Positions 1-7,600 of a stretch of DNA of 64,000 bases are shown here, in pieces; positions within the stretch are counted from its first letter, which is position 1, and each line of letters opens with the position of its first letter. The translations under genes and the position numbers were made by a program. The DNA is from Planctomycetota bacterium (GTDB lineage Bacteria > Planctomycetota > UBA1135 > GCA-002686595), in NCBI GenBank assembly GCA_026692665.1, contig JAPLOF010000022.1, positions 1-64,000 of the forward strand, read 5' to 3'. The notes under the pieces are model-generated. The model saw nothing but the letters and a program-made list of their open reading frames with translations, ran no database searches and was not told the origin of the DNA.

Positions 1-69
1 GCGGAGTTGTGCCTGGCTCCGTACCACCGTTCCGCCGCCGGCGGACCGGCTGCTAGTCTCTCCCTCCCG

Positions 70-1122
70 ATGACGCACTCGTTCGCCAGCGACAACAACG
101 CGCCCGTTCACCCCGCGGTCCTCGCCGCGATCACCGCGGCGAACTCCGGCCATGTCCGGGCCTACGGCGACGATCCGTGGACGAAGGCGATGGACGCGCG
201 CTTCCGCGAGCACTTCGGCCCTGACGCGCGCGCCTTCGCGGTGTTCGGCGGAACGAGCGCGAACGTGCTCGGGCTCTCGACCATGCTCCGGCCCCACGAG
301 GCGGTGATCTGCGCCGAGCACGCGCACATCTCCGTCGACGAATGCGGGGCGCCCGAGCGCTTCCTGGGCTCGAAGCTCCTCCTCGTGCCGACGGCCGACG
401 GGAAGCTCCGGCCCGACGACGTCACCGCGCGACTGAAGGGCCTGCGCGACCAGCACCACGTCCAACCCAAGGTCGTCGCGATCACGCAGTCGACGGAAGT
501 CGGCACCGTGTACTCAGCCGCCGAGATCGCGGAGCTCGCCCGGGCCGCGCACGCGCACGGCCTGCTCGTCCACCTCGACGGAGCACGCATCGCGAATGCC
601 GCCGCGGCGCTGGAGGTCCCGCTGCGCGCACTGACGACCGACGCCGGCGTCGACGTCCTGTCCTTCGGCGGGACGAAGAACGGCGCGATGGGCGCGGAGG
701 CGGTCGTCTTCCTGCGTCCCGGACTGGGCGATGACTTCCGCTTCGTGCGCAAGCAGGGGATGCAGCTCGCGTCCAAGATGCGCTTCGTCGCGGCGCAGCT
801 CGCGCGCCTCCTCGAGGACGAACTGTGGCGCACGAACGCGCAGCACGCGAACCGCATGGCCCGCCGGCTGTCGGAGGCCGTGCGCGGCATCCCGGGCGTC
901 GAGCTGGCGCATCCCACGCAGGCCAACGGAGTCTTCGCCAGGCTCCCGCGTCACGTCGTCGAGCCGCTGCAGCAGCACTCGTTCTTCTACGTCTGGGACG
1001 AGGCCGGCCCCGTCGTGCGCTGGATGTGCTCCTTCGACACCACGGAGGCGGACGTCGACGCGTTCGTCGCCGCGCTGCGCGCGCTGGCTCAGCGCTCGTC
1101 CAACCCGAGCGTCTTGCGGTAG
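70..1122 (+). CDS. ltaE: Low-specificity L-threonine aldolase (PLP lyase)
   Basis: A 350-residue protein of the beta-eliminating lyase / threonine aldolase family (PLP fold type I), which cleaves L-threonine or allo-threonine to glycine and acetaldehyde in the cytoplasm. The N-terminal SDNNAPVHPAV segment, His85, the LDGAR motif (169-173) and Lys203 in SFGGTKNGAMG, the expected Schiff-base lysine, are all visible. The length fits the family. An in-frame ATG lies at 7, but the ATG at 70 starts the recognisable protein. A TAGTCT box at 54-59 ends 10 bases before this ATG, so the leader may be very short. The 3' end overlaps the convergent gene at 1089-1541 by 34 bases. Confidence 0.9.
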   Translation: MTHSFASDNNAPVHPAVLAAITAANSGHVRAYGDDPWTKAMDARFREHFGPDARAFAVFGGTSANVLGLSTMLRPHEAVICAEHAHISVDECGAPERFLGSKLLLVPTADGKLRPDDVTARLKGLRDQHHVQPKVVAITQSTEVGTVYSAAEIAELARAAHAHGLLVHLDGARIANAAAALEVPLRALTTDAGVDVLSFGGTKNGAMGAEAVVFLRPGLGDDFRFVRKQGMQLASKMRFVAAQLARLLEDELWRTNAQHANRMARRLSEAVRGIPGVELAHPTQANGVFARLPRHVVEPLQQHSFFYVWDEAGPVVRWMCSFDTTEADVDAFVAALRALAQRSSNPSVLR

Positions 1123-1541
1123 GCCTCGCTCGTCGCGCCACCGAAGTTCTGCGGCGATTCGCCGGTCGCGCGTCGCACGAGGTCGGCCGCGTCGCCGTCG
1201 GTCAGCACGGGGACGTACCAGCGTCCGTCGGCCCCCTGCGGGGCGTTGGGATCGTGCGGCAGCAGCGCGCGATCGTGCTCGAGCAGGATCACGACCGGGC
1301 CCTTGCCGGTCAGGGGATTCGGCACGACGCCGAAGGACTGGACCGTGAGCTCGGCGCCTGGCGGCCCCAACGCGCTCCCGACGATCGCCTTCCCGGTGAT
1401 CGTCTGCAACGCCTGCTGCGCGGCCGCGGACGGATACGGACCGGTGTAGCCGGCGCGGACGTCCATCCCGCAGGCCAGTTCGAGTAGCGAGACTCCCGTG
1501 CCGGCCAGGAAGATGGCCACGAGGCGGAGTCGGTGTCCCAT
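1089..1541 (-). CDS. Hypothetical exported protein
   Basis: A 150-residue protein I do not recognise. It starts at the ATG at 1541; a GTG three codons upstream is possible. The N-terminus is basic followed by a hydrophobic stretch (LRLVAIFLAGTGVSLLELAC), so it is probably exported. The Cys there is not in a canonical lipobox. The mature part is a small soluble domain with no motif I can name. It converges on and slightly overlaps ltaE, which lowers confidence in its exact 3' end, although its codon use looks coding. Confidence 0.6.
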   Translation of the reverse strand: MGHRLRLVAIFLAGTGVSLLELACGMDVRAGYTGPYPSAAAQQALQTITGKAIVGSALGPPGAELTVQSFGVVPNPLTGKGPVVILLEHDRALLPHDPNAPQGADGRWYVPVLTDGDAADLVRRATGESPQNFGGATSEAYRKTLGLDER

Positions 1542-1686
1542 GGTGCTCACAACCCGCGAGCGTGGGGGTGGTCACGCAAGAACGAACGCGAACTGCTGCA
1601 AACATCCCGAAAGTCCCGCGTGTGGCTCGCGCGGGTCCTCGAGTCGACAGGTCGTCTCGCAGCTTCCGGATTCTGGACGGACGCGA

Positions 1687-1702
1687 GGCGGGTACTCCCG
1701 CC
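1687..1702 (-). terminator. Small GC hairpin after the membrane-protein gene
   Basis: GGCGGG and CCCGCC form a 6-bp stem around a TACT loop. It lies 10 bases past the stop of the minus-strand gene at 1712-2137 and before the gene at 1541. No U-tract follows on the minus strand, so it may only be a weak or Rho-assisted end. Confidence 0.3.
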
Positions 1703-1711
1703 CGTGACGGA

Positions 1712-2137
1712 TCACAGCGCCGGCGGAGTGGTCGGCACGTCGAAAGCGGCCTTGACGTCCTTGTCGAGCAGGACGATCAGTGCCCAGATGCCCGCCGGCA
1801 GTCCGAGGAGGCAGCAGCAACTCGTGAAGCACGGGATCATCGCCAGGATGCTGGCCGTCATCGCGAGACCGTAGCTCTTCATCTCCTTCATGCGCCACGC
1901 GCCGAAGGCGATCAGCGCCGCGCCGCCGATGTTCAGGATCCCGCCGACCACGTTCCCGACCATGGAGGACTTCTCCATCATGTCGCGGAACTGCTGGAGC
2001 TGCTCCTCGGGCATCTGCGCGTGCTCCATGGCCTGCATCATCCACTGGTTGCCGAAGAGGCTGATGACGAACAGGAGCACGGTCATCCCGGCGACGACGA
2101 GCAGGGCGATGGCCGGAGGCTGGACCTTCTTTTCCAT
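1712..2137 (-). CDS. Small integral membrane protein
   Basis: A 141-residue protein with hydrophobic segments near residues 9-29, 60-80 and 92-122, separated by a Gln/Met/Glu-rich loop (residues 32-55). The third region carries a CFTSCCCLLGLPAG stretch resembling the Cys-rich membrane segment of DUF4190-like proteins. I cannot name a function. It is a solo gene upstream of a possible terminator hairpin. Confidence 0.75.
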   Translation of the reverse strand: MEKKVQPPAIALLVVAGMTVLLFVISLFGNQWMMQAMEHAQMPEEQLQQFRDMMEKSSMVGNVVGGILNIGGAALIAFGAWRMKEMKSYGLAMTASILAMIPCFTSCCCLLGLPAGIWALIVLLDKDVKAAFDVPTTPPAL

Positions 2138-2210
2138 GGCGGGCGGGGGCGGCAGAGCGCTGGGGAAGCGGGGGGGGAGCGGGACGAGCTGGCGTCCGTC
2201 GCCCGAGAGG

Positions 2211-3665
2211 CTAGCGTCCGCCCTCGCCCGGCGCGCGCCCGAAGATCCTGTCTCGGGGGACCTCGTCGCGTCCGACGCGCACCACGTGCTGGCGCAGGGT
2301 GGCGATCGGCGCTCCGCCCACCACGCCCTTCGCGGCCTCGATCGCGGCCTTGGCGTTCCCGTCCTTGGCGGCGGCCGCCGCCGTCTCCAGCACGGCCGTC
2401 CAGGCCGCGTCGCGCGAGATCCCGACCGCGATGGCCGCGGCCTCGCGGTCCAGGTCGTCGCCCTTCTCGAGGGTCGAGCGCAGGAGCGCCTTGACCTCGG
2501 GGTCCGAGGCGCTCCAGCCCAACGCGAGGTACGCGTTCGCGCGCACGAGGGCCTGCTTGTCGCCCTTCGCGCGCTTGATCAGGGCCGCGCGCGTCTTCGC
2601 GTCGTTCGCGCCGCACGCGCCCAGCGCGCGCACGAGGTCCTTCTGGTGGCCGGGCTCCTTCTCGGCCGCGAGCGCCTTCGTCAGGGCCGGCACGGCTTGC
2701 GGCGCGGCCAGTTGCTCGAGCGCGACCGCGGCCTCGCGCCGCAGCGCCTCGTCGTTGTCGTCGAGGAACTCCGCGACCATCTCCCAGTACGGGGGTGGGG
2801 ACAGGAAGCCGATCGCGCGCAGGATCAGCTTGTGGCGCGAATCGCCGCCGCCACCACGGCCGCCGCCGCCGCCACCTCCGCCGCCCTTGCCGCCACCGCC
2901 GCCGCCGCCGCCGAATCCGCCCATCCCGGAGCTCTTCAGCTCCAGCCCGATGTAGTCGATCGCGTCCGGCTCGTCGGACAGGACGAGCCGCCGCAGCTCG
3001 GCCATTCGCTCCTCGCCGCTCAGGCCCTTCTTGAGCCGCGAGATGATCCCCTCGACCTCCTTCTTCGTGGGCGGGACGAGCGAGCCGCCGGCGCCCGCGC
3101 CGCTCGGGTCGTACGTGCCGTTGAGGATCAGCCGCCGCGGGCTGCGCGCCGAAGCCGGCATCGCCGGGGCGGTCGCCGGATCGACCTTCTGCAGCGCGGT
3201 CACGAAGCACCACGCGAGCTCGTCCGCGCTGATCTCGTAGGGGACCGACAGGATCACCTTGCCATCGGGCCCCAGGAACACGTTCTGCGGCGCGATCACG
3301 AGGCCCTCGGTGTCGGCCTTGAGCACGTCCTTGCGCGCCGCGGTGTCGACGCGGCGATGGTCCTGGCAGCGCACGCCGTCGAAGCGCGGGCAGTCCTTGT
3401 CCATGGGCGCGTGCTCGGTCGCGCTGGCGACCAGGTTGAGCGTCCGCGCCGAAAGATCGACGACCAGCTTGTCGCGGTACACCTTCTCGGCCATGCGGTC
3501 GTTCGCGCGCTCGCCGTCCATGTTCACGGCCAGGAAGACGACCTTCTTCTCGGCCGCGGCGACCTCGAACGTCTTCTCGAAGCCGGAGCGCCAGGCGATG
3601 CCGCCGGCCAGGGCGTTCGGGACCAGGAGGAGGAGCGCGGCGGTCGAGCGAAGGGTTCGGTGCAT
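2211..3665 (-). CDS. Secreted thioredoxin-like/HEAT-repeat protein with poly-Gly linker
   Basis: A 484-residue exported protein starting at the ATG at 3665. A signal peptide covers about residues 1-20 (MHRTLRSTAALLLLVPNALA). Residues ~25-180 resemble a thioredoxin-like fold as found in planctomycete exported proteins (EKTFEVAAAEKKVVFLAVN, NVFLGPDGKVI) but lack a CxxC pair. A Gly-rich tract (DNA about 2853-2925) follows, and then alpha-helical HEAT-like repeats fill the C-terminal half. A periplasmic scaffolding role is an inference; there is no catalytic motif. The poly-Gly tract is encoded by CCG/CCA repeats and may vary in length. Confidence 0.8.
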   Translation of the reverse strand: MHRTLRSTAALLLLVPNALAGGIAWRSGFEKTFEVAAAEKKVVFLAVNMDGERANDRMAEKVYRDKLVVDLSARTLNLVASATEHAPMDKDCPRFDGVRCQDHRRVDTAARKDVLKADTEGLVIAPQNVFLGPDGKVILSVPYEISADELAWCFVTALQKVDPATAPAMPASARSPRRLILNGTYDPSGAGAGGSLVPPTKKEVEGIISRLKKGLSGEERMAELRRLVLSDEPDAIDYIGLELKSSGMGGFGGGGGGGGKGGGGGGGGGRGGGGDSRHKLILRAIGFLSPPPYWEMVAEFLDDNDEALRREAAVALEQLAAPQAVPALTKALAAEKEPGHQKDLVRALGACGANDAKTRAALIKRAKGDKQALVRANAYLALGWSASDPEVKALLRSTLEKGDDLDREAAAIAVGISRDAAWTAVLETAAAAAKDGNAKAAIEAAKGVVGGAPIATLRQHVVRVGRDEVPRDRIFGRAPGEGGR

Positions 3666-3797
3666 GGTGTTCCCCGGTCCGAGGATGACCTGGAACCGGC
3701 CGCGCGTCACGGGGTCGCGCGAAAACCGGTGTGAGCCCTCCGCGGCCCTGCCGGGGGCGGGCTCTGGCGACTAGGATCGACGCGCAAGGCGCAACCC

Positions 3798-5195
3798 ATG
3801 ATCCTCGAACAGCACTTCCTGTCCTGCCTGGCCCATGCCTCGTACCTGATCGCCGACGAGGGGAGCGGGACTGCCGCCATCGTCGACCCCCAGCGGGACG
3901 TGGACGTGTACGTCGAGTCCGCGGCACGCCGTGGGCTCGCCATCCGGCACGTGATCCTGACGCACTTCCACGCCGACTTCGTGTCGGGGCACCTCGAGCT
4001 CGCGCGGCGCACGGGCGCCACGATCTACCTCGGTGCGCGGGCCAAGGCGGAGTACCGCTTCCAGCCGCTCGCCGACGGGGACGAGATCCACCTCGGCGGG
4101 GTCGTGCTGCGCGCGCTCGAAACGCCTGGCCACACGCCGGAGTCGATCTCCGTGCTCGTGTTCGACCTCGCGAGCGACGCGAAGAACCCGAAGGCCGTGC
4201 TGACCGGCGACACGCTCTTCCTGGGCGACGTGGGACGGCCCGACCTGATGGCCTCGCAGGGCATCACGGCGCCGGCGCTGGCCGGGATGCTGTACGACTC
4301 GCTGCACCAGAAGCTCCTGCCGCTGCCCGACGCGACGATCGTCTACCCGGCGCACGGCGCGGGATCGGCGTGCGGCAAGAAGATCTCGAACGAGCGCTGC
4401 GGCACGCTCGGCGAGCAGAAGAAGCTGAACTGGGCGCTGCAGCCGATGACGAAGGCGAAGTTCGTCGAGATCGCGACGGCGGACCTGCCGCCCGCGCCGG
4501 CGTACTTCCCGCACGCGGCGGCGGCGAACAAGCGCGCGCGGGCGGTGCTCGACGACGTCCTGGCGGGCGAGCTGGTGGCGCTGGCGCCCGAGACGGTGCT
4601 CACGGCGCGCGACGCGGGCGCGATCGTGCTCGACGTGCGCGAGCCCGACGACTTCGCGCGCGGGCACGTCGCGGGTTCGATCAACGTCGGGCTTTCGGGC
4701 AAGTTCGCGCACTGGTGCGGGACGCTGCTCGACCGCTCGAAGCCGCTGGTGCTCGTCGCGCCCGCCGGGAAGGAGCGCGAGGCCGCGCTGCGCCTCGCGC
4801 GCGTCGGGCTCGAGCAGGTGAAGGGCTATGCCCGCGGCGGCTACGACGCGCTGGCGGCCGCGCGGCCCGACCTCGTGTGCCGCTTCCGCCGTCACACGTG
4901 CGAGGAACTCGCCGCGCAGCTGTCGGGCGCCGACGCGCCGCTCGTGCTCGACGTGCGGCTGCCGGGCGAGCGCGCGTCGAAGCGCATCGCGAAGAGCGCG
5001 TTCGTGCCGCTGGACGAGCTCGAAGCGCGCGCCCGCGAGATCCCCAAGGACCGCCGCGTCGTGATCCACTGCGCCGGCGGCTACCGCAGCGCGATCGCCG
5101 CGAGCCTCCTGATGCGCGCCGGCCACGAGCGCGTCGAGGACCTGATCGGCGGCATCGGCGCGTGGGAGACGGCGCGGCAGCCGGTCGAGACGTGA
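3798..5195 (+). CDS. MBL-fold persulfide dioxygenase-like protein with two rhodanese domains
   Basis: A 465-residue protein. The N-terminal metallo-beta-lactamase domain (about 1-230) has the THFHADFVSGH metal motif (His56, His58, Asp60, His65) and ETPGHTPES, as in ETHE1-type persulfide dioxygenases. Two rhodanese domains follow. The first (about 270-360) has LDVREPDDF but LVAPAGKE where the catalytic Cys loop should be, so it looks inactive. The second has Cys425 in HCAGGYRS and should be active. The layout resembles the CstB/BaeB sulfide-detoxification enzymes. It probably oxidises glutathione- or protein-bound persulfides and transfers sulfur in the cytoplasm. The next gene begins 18 bases after its stop. 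Confidence 0.88.
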   Translation: MILEQHFLSCLAHASYLIADEGSGTAAIVDPQRDVDVYVESAARRGLAIRHVILTHFHADFVSGHLELARRTGATIYLGARAKAEYRFQPLADGDEIHLGGVVLRALETPGHTPESISVLVFDLASDAKNPKAVLTGDTLFLGDVGRPDLMASQGITAPALAGMLYDSLHQKLLPLPDATIVYPAHGAGSACGKKISNERCGTLGEQKKLNWALQPMTKAKFVEIATADLPPAPAYFPHAAAANKRARAVLDDVLAGELVALAPETVLTARDAGAIVLDVREPDDFARGHVAGSINVGLSGKFAHWCGTLLDRSKPLVLVAPAGKEREAALRLARVGLEQVKGYARGGYDALAAARPDLVCRFRRHTCEELAAQLSGADAPLVLDVRLPGERASKRIAKSAFVPLDELEARAREIPKDRRVVIHCAGGYRSAIAASLLMRAGHERVEDLIGGIGAWETARQPVET

Positions 5196-5212
5196 TCCGC
5201 TCCGAGGACCGC

Positions 5213-5575
5213 ATGTGGAGCGGGCTCGTGAACCTGTTCGGTCCGTTCGGAACGTACTGCCTCGTGGTGGCGCTGCTCTACGCCGGGTGCTTCGCGTCGA
5301 CGACGATGCGGAGACCGCACAACTGGTTCCCTCACCTGGCCGTCGGCGCGATCATGGCCGGATCGGCGATCGGGCTCATGTGGCTTGCGCGCTGGGTGTG
5401 GCGTCGGGAGGGCTACGTGACGCTGCGCGCGATCGCCGCGGGCGCGATCGGGTACCACGCGCTGTTCGGCGTCGCGGTGCTTCTCTGGCGAGCCGTTCCG
5501 CGCCTCGACGCCGACGAATCGGTGCTCGTCACACTCTGGCCGCACGTCGTGCACGCGATCCACTCGCTCGAGTGA
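5213..5575 (+). CDS. Small membrane protein downstream of the persulfide dioxygenase
   Basis: A 120-residue protein with about three hydrophobic segments (near residues 6-24, 38-56 and 70-90) and no motif I recognise. I chose the ATG at 5213 because GAGG stands 5 bases upstream. A GTG at 5192 overlapping the previous stop as GTGA would add 7 residues. It is probably co-transcribed with the MBL/rhodanese gene; any link to sulfur metabolism is inference. Confidence 0.7.
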   Translation: MWSGLVNLFGPFGTYCLVVALLYAGCFASTTMRRPHNWFPHLAVGAIMAGSAIGLMWLARWVWRREGYVTLRAIAAGAIGYHALFGVAVLLWRAVPRLDADESVLVTLWPHVVHAIHSLE

Positions 5576-5591
5576 TCGACGACGGTCGTTG

Positions 5592-6044
5592 ATGGCCGAG
5601 CCAGGCTCGTTCTTCAGGGTGCAGCCCAGAGTCGAGTCTGACTCCGTATCGCCGGCGCGCTCGGCCGCGGAGTACGCTGGACTGGTGCACCGCCCCAGTC
5701 CTCACGTGAAGAAGATCGCTGCGGCATTTCGTCGGCATGCTCTGGGCCACGCTGCGGCTTCGTGGGACGGCGATTCCAGGGGCGCGGACCGGCACCATCG
5801 ACGCCTCATCGAAGCCCTGCTCGCGCTCCGTGATCATGGAATCGAGGGCCAGAGCGCGCTGCTCCGGCTCCTCGAGGACGAAGAGGGAGCTGTCCGTGGC
5901 TGGGCTGCGGCTCACTCGCTGGAACTCGACGAGACCCGGTCGACCCGCATCCTCGAGGAGGTGGCGAACGATCCTCGGCTCGTCGGAATCGAGGCCTCGG
6001 CGGTGCTCGAAGAGTGGCGAGCGGGACGGCCCGAAGGCCCGTAG
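5592..6044 (+). CDS. DUF2019-like small protein
   Basis: A 150-residue soluble protein. Its C-terminal two thirds follow the DUF2019 pattern: an all-helical region with ALLRLLEDEEGAVRGWAAAHSL followed by ILEEVAND. DUF2019 proteins are small alpha-solenoid proteins often found near toxins, but no toxin is adjacent here. The start is uncertain: ATG at 5592, TTG at 5589, or a GTG near 5683 or 5706 that would give the usual ~105-residue length. Confidence 0.6.
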   Translation: MAEPGSFFRVQPRVESDSVSPARSAAEYAGLVHRPSPHVKKIAAAFRRHALGHAAASWDGDSRGADRHHRRLIEALLALRDHGIEGQSALLRLLEDEEGAVRGWAAAHSLELDETRSTRILEEVANDPRLVGIEASAVLEEWRAGRPEGP

Positions 6045-6166
6045 GCCGCCGAGCGGGGGTCGTGCCCGATCCGCCGGACCAGCGCATCCAACCCAGGGAC
6101 TGCGTTCAGTCCCCGAGCACGAGCCATCGCGCGCAGCCAGCGAGGGGGATGGGCCGCGCGGCCCAC

Positions 6167-7600
6167 TCAGGCCAAGAGCTTCCGCACGACCTCGCCCTCG
6201 ACGTCCGTCAGGCGGAAGTCGCGGCCCTGGCTGCGGAACGTCAGCTTCTCGTGGTCGTAACCGAGCTGGTGGAGCAGCGTCGCGTGCAGGTCGTGCACCG
6301 ACACCGCGTCCTCGGTCACGCGGTAGCCGAATTCGTCCGTCGCGCCGAGCGTGATGCCCGGGCGGATCCCGCCGCCGGCCAGGACGAGCGAGAACGCGTG
6401 CGGGTGGTGGTCGCGGCCGAGGAACTTCGAGCCGTCGCGCTCCTCGTTCATCGGCGTGCGGCCGAACTCGCCGCCCCACACGACGAGCGTGTCGTCGAGC
6501 AGGCCGCGCTCGGCGAGGTCCTCGATCAGCGCGGCGCTCGCCGGCTCGCACTCGCGGCAGCGCTCGGGGAGCGACGTGACGATGTCGTCGCCGGGACCCG
6601 TGCCGTGGCTGTCCCAGCCCCAGTGGTACATCTGCACGAAGCGCACGCCGCGCTCGAGCATCCGCCGCGCGAGCAGGGCGTTGCGCGCGAAGCCGGGCTT
6701 GTCGCCCTCGATCCCGTAGCGCTTCTTCACGCTCTCCGGCTCGCTCGACAAGTCGGCGAGCTCGGGCACGCTGGTCTGCATCCGGTGCGCCAGCTCGTAC
6801 TGCGCCACGCGCGTCGCGATCTCGGGATCGCCGCGCGCGGCGAGTTGGATGGCGTTGAGCTCGGCCAGCGCGTCGAGCACGTTGCGCCGGCCCGCGCTCG
6901 TCACGCCCGGCGGGTTCGAGAGGAAGGGGACCGGATCGCCCTGCGTTCGCAAGCGCACGCCCTGGTGCACCGTCGGCAGGAATCCGCTCGACCACAGCGA
7001 TGCGCCCGCGTCGGGACCGTAGCGACCGCTCGTCAGCACGACGAACGCGGGCAGATCCTGGTTCATCGCACCCAGGCCGTACGACGCCCACGAGCCGAAG
7101 CTCGGCCGGCCGAAGCGCTCGTTCCCTGTCGCGAGGAGCGTCTGCGCCGGAGCGTGGTTGAACTGCGTCGTATGCATCGAGCGCACGATCGCGAGCTTGT
7201 CGGCGATCCGCGCGAAGTTCGGCAGCAGCTCCGAAAGCTCCTGGCCCGACTGACCGTGCCGCGCGAACTTGTACGGCGACGCCAGGACCTTCGGCTGGCC
7301 CTTGATGAACGCGAAGCGCTCGCCCTTCGTGAACGACTCGGGGATCGGCTGGCGGTCGAACTCGGCGAGGCGCGGCTTGGGATCGAACAGGTCGATCTGC
7401 GACGGCGCGCCGGCCATGTGCATCCAGATCACGCGCTTGGCCTTCGGCGCGTGGTGCACGGGGACGAGCGTCCCGGGCTGGTCCGCGCGGCTCTCGCGCG
7501 CGAGCAACGCGCCGAGCGCGATGGACCCCAGCGACAGCCCGGCGCCGCCCAGGAACGCGCGGCGCGAAGCTTCGATCGGAGTCTCGTGGCGCGGTTCCAT
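6167..7600 (-). CDS. DUF1501 Tat-exported protein (sulfatase-like fold)
   Basis: A 477-residue DUF1501 protein, related to the alkaline phosphatase/sulfatase superfamily and very common in Planctomycetota. A twin-arginine signal is present (SRRAFLGGAGLSLGSIALGA, Arg13-Arg14). Conserved blocks include WMHMAGAPSQIDLFDPKP, WGWDSHG and VWGGEFGRTP. The ATG at 7600 overlaps the upstream PSD1 stop by one base (TGATG), so translation is coupled. It is the last gene of the five-gene operon. A periplasmic role beside the PSD1 cytochrome protein is inferred; the substrate is unknown. Confidence 0.9.
   Translation of the reverse strand: MEPRHETPIEASRRAFLGGAGLSLGSIALGALLARESRADQPGTLVPVHHAPKAKRVIWMHMAGAPSQIDLFDPKPRLAEFDRQPIPESFTKGERFAFIKGQPKVLASPYKFARHGQSGQELSELLPNFARIADKLAIVRSMHTTQFNHAPAQTLLATGNERFGRPSFGSWASYGLGAMNQDLPAFVVLTSGRYGPDAGASLWSSGFLPTVHQGVRLRTQGDPVPFLSNPPGVTSAGRRNVLDALAELNAIQLAARGDPEIATRVAQYELAHRMQTSVPELADLSSEPESVKKRYGIEGDKPGFARNALLARRMLERGVRFVQMYHWGWDSHGTGPGDDIVTSLPERCRECEPASAALIEDLAERGLLDDTLVVWGGEFGRTPMNEERDGSKFLGRDHHPHAFSLVLAGGGIRPGITLGATDEFGYRVTEDAVSVHDLHATLLHQLGYDHEKLTFRSQGRDFRLTDVEGEVVRKLLA

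Noticed and set aside
5592-6044. DUF2019-like protein as an immunity protein of a toxin system
   Set aside because: No polymorphic toxin or secretion gene is next to it; family resemblance alone is not enough.
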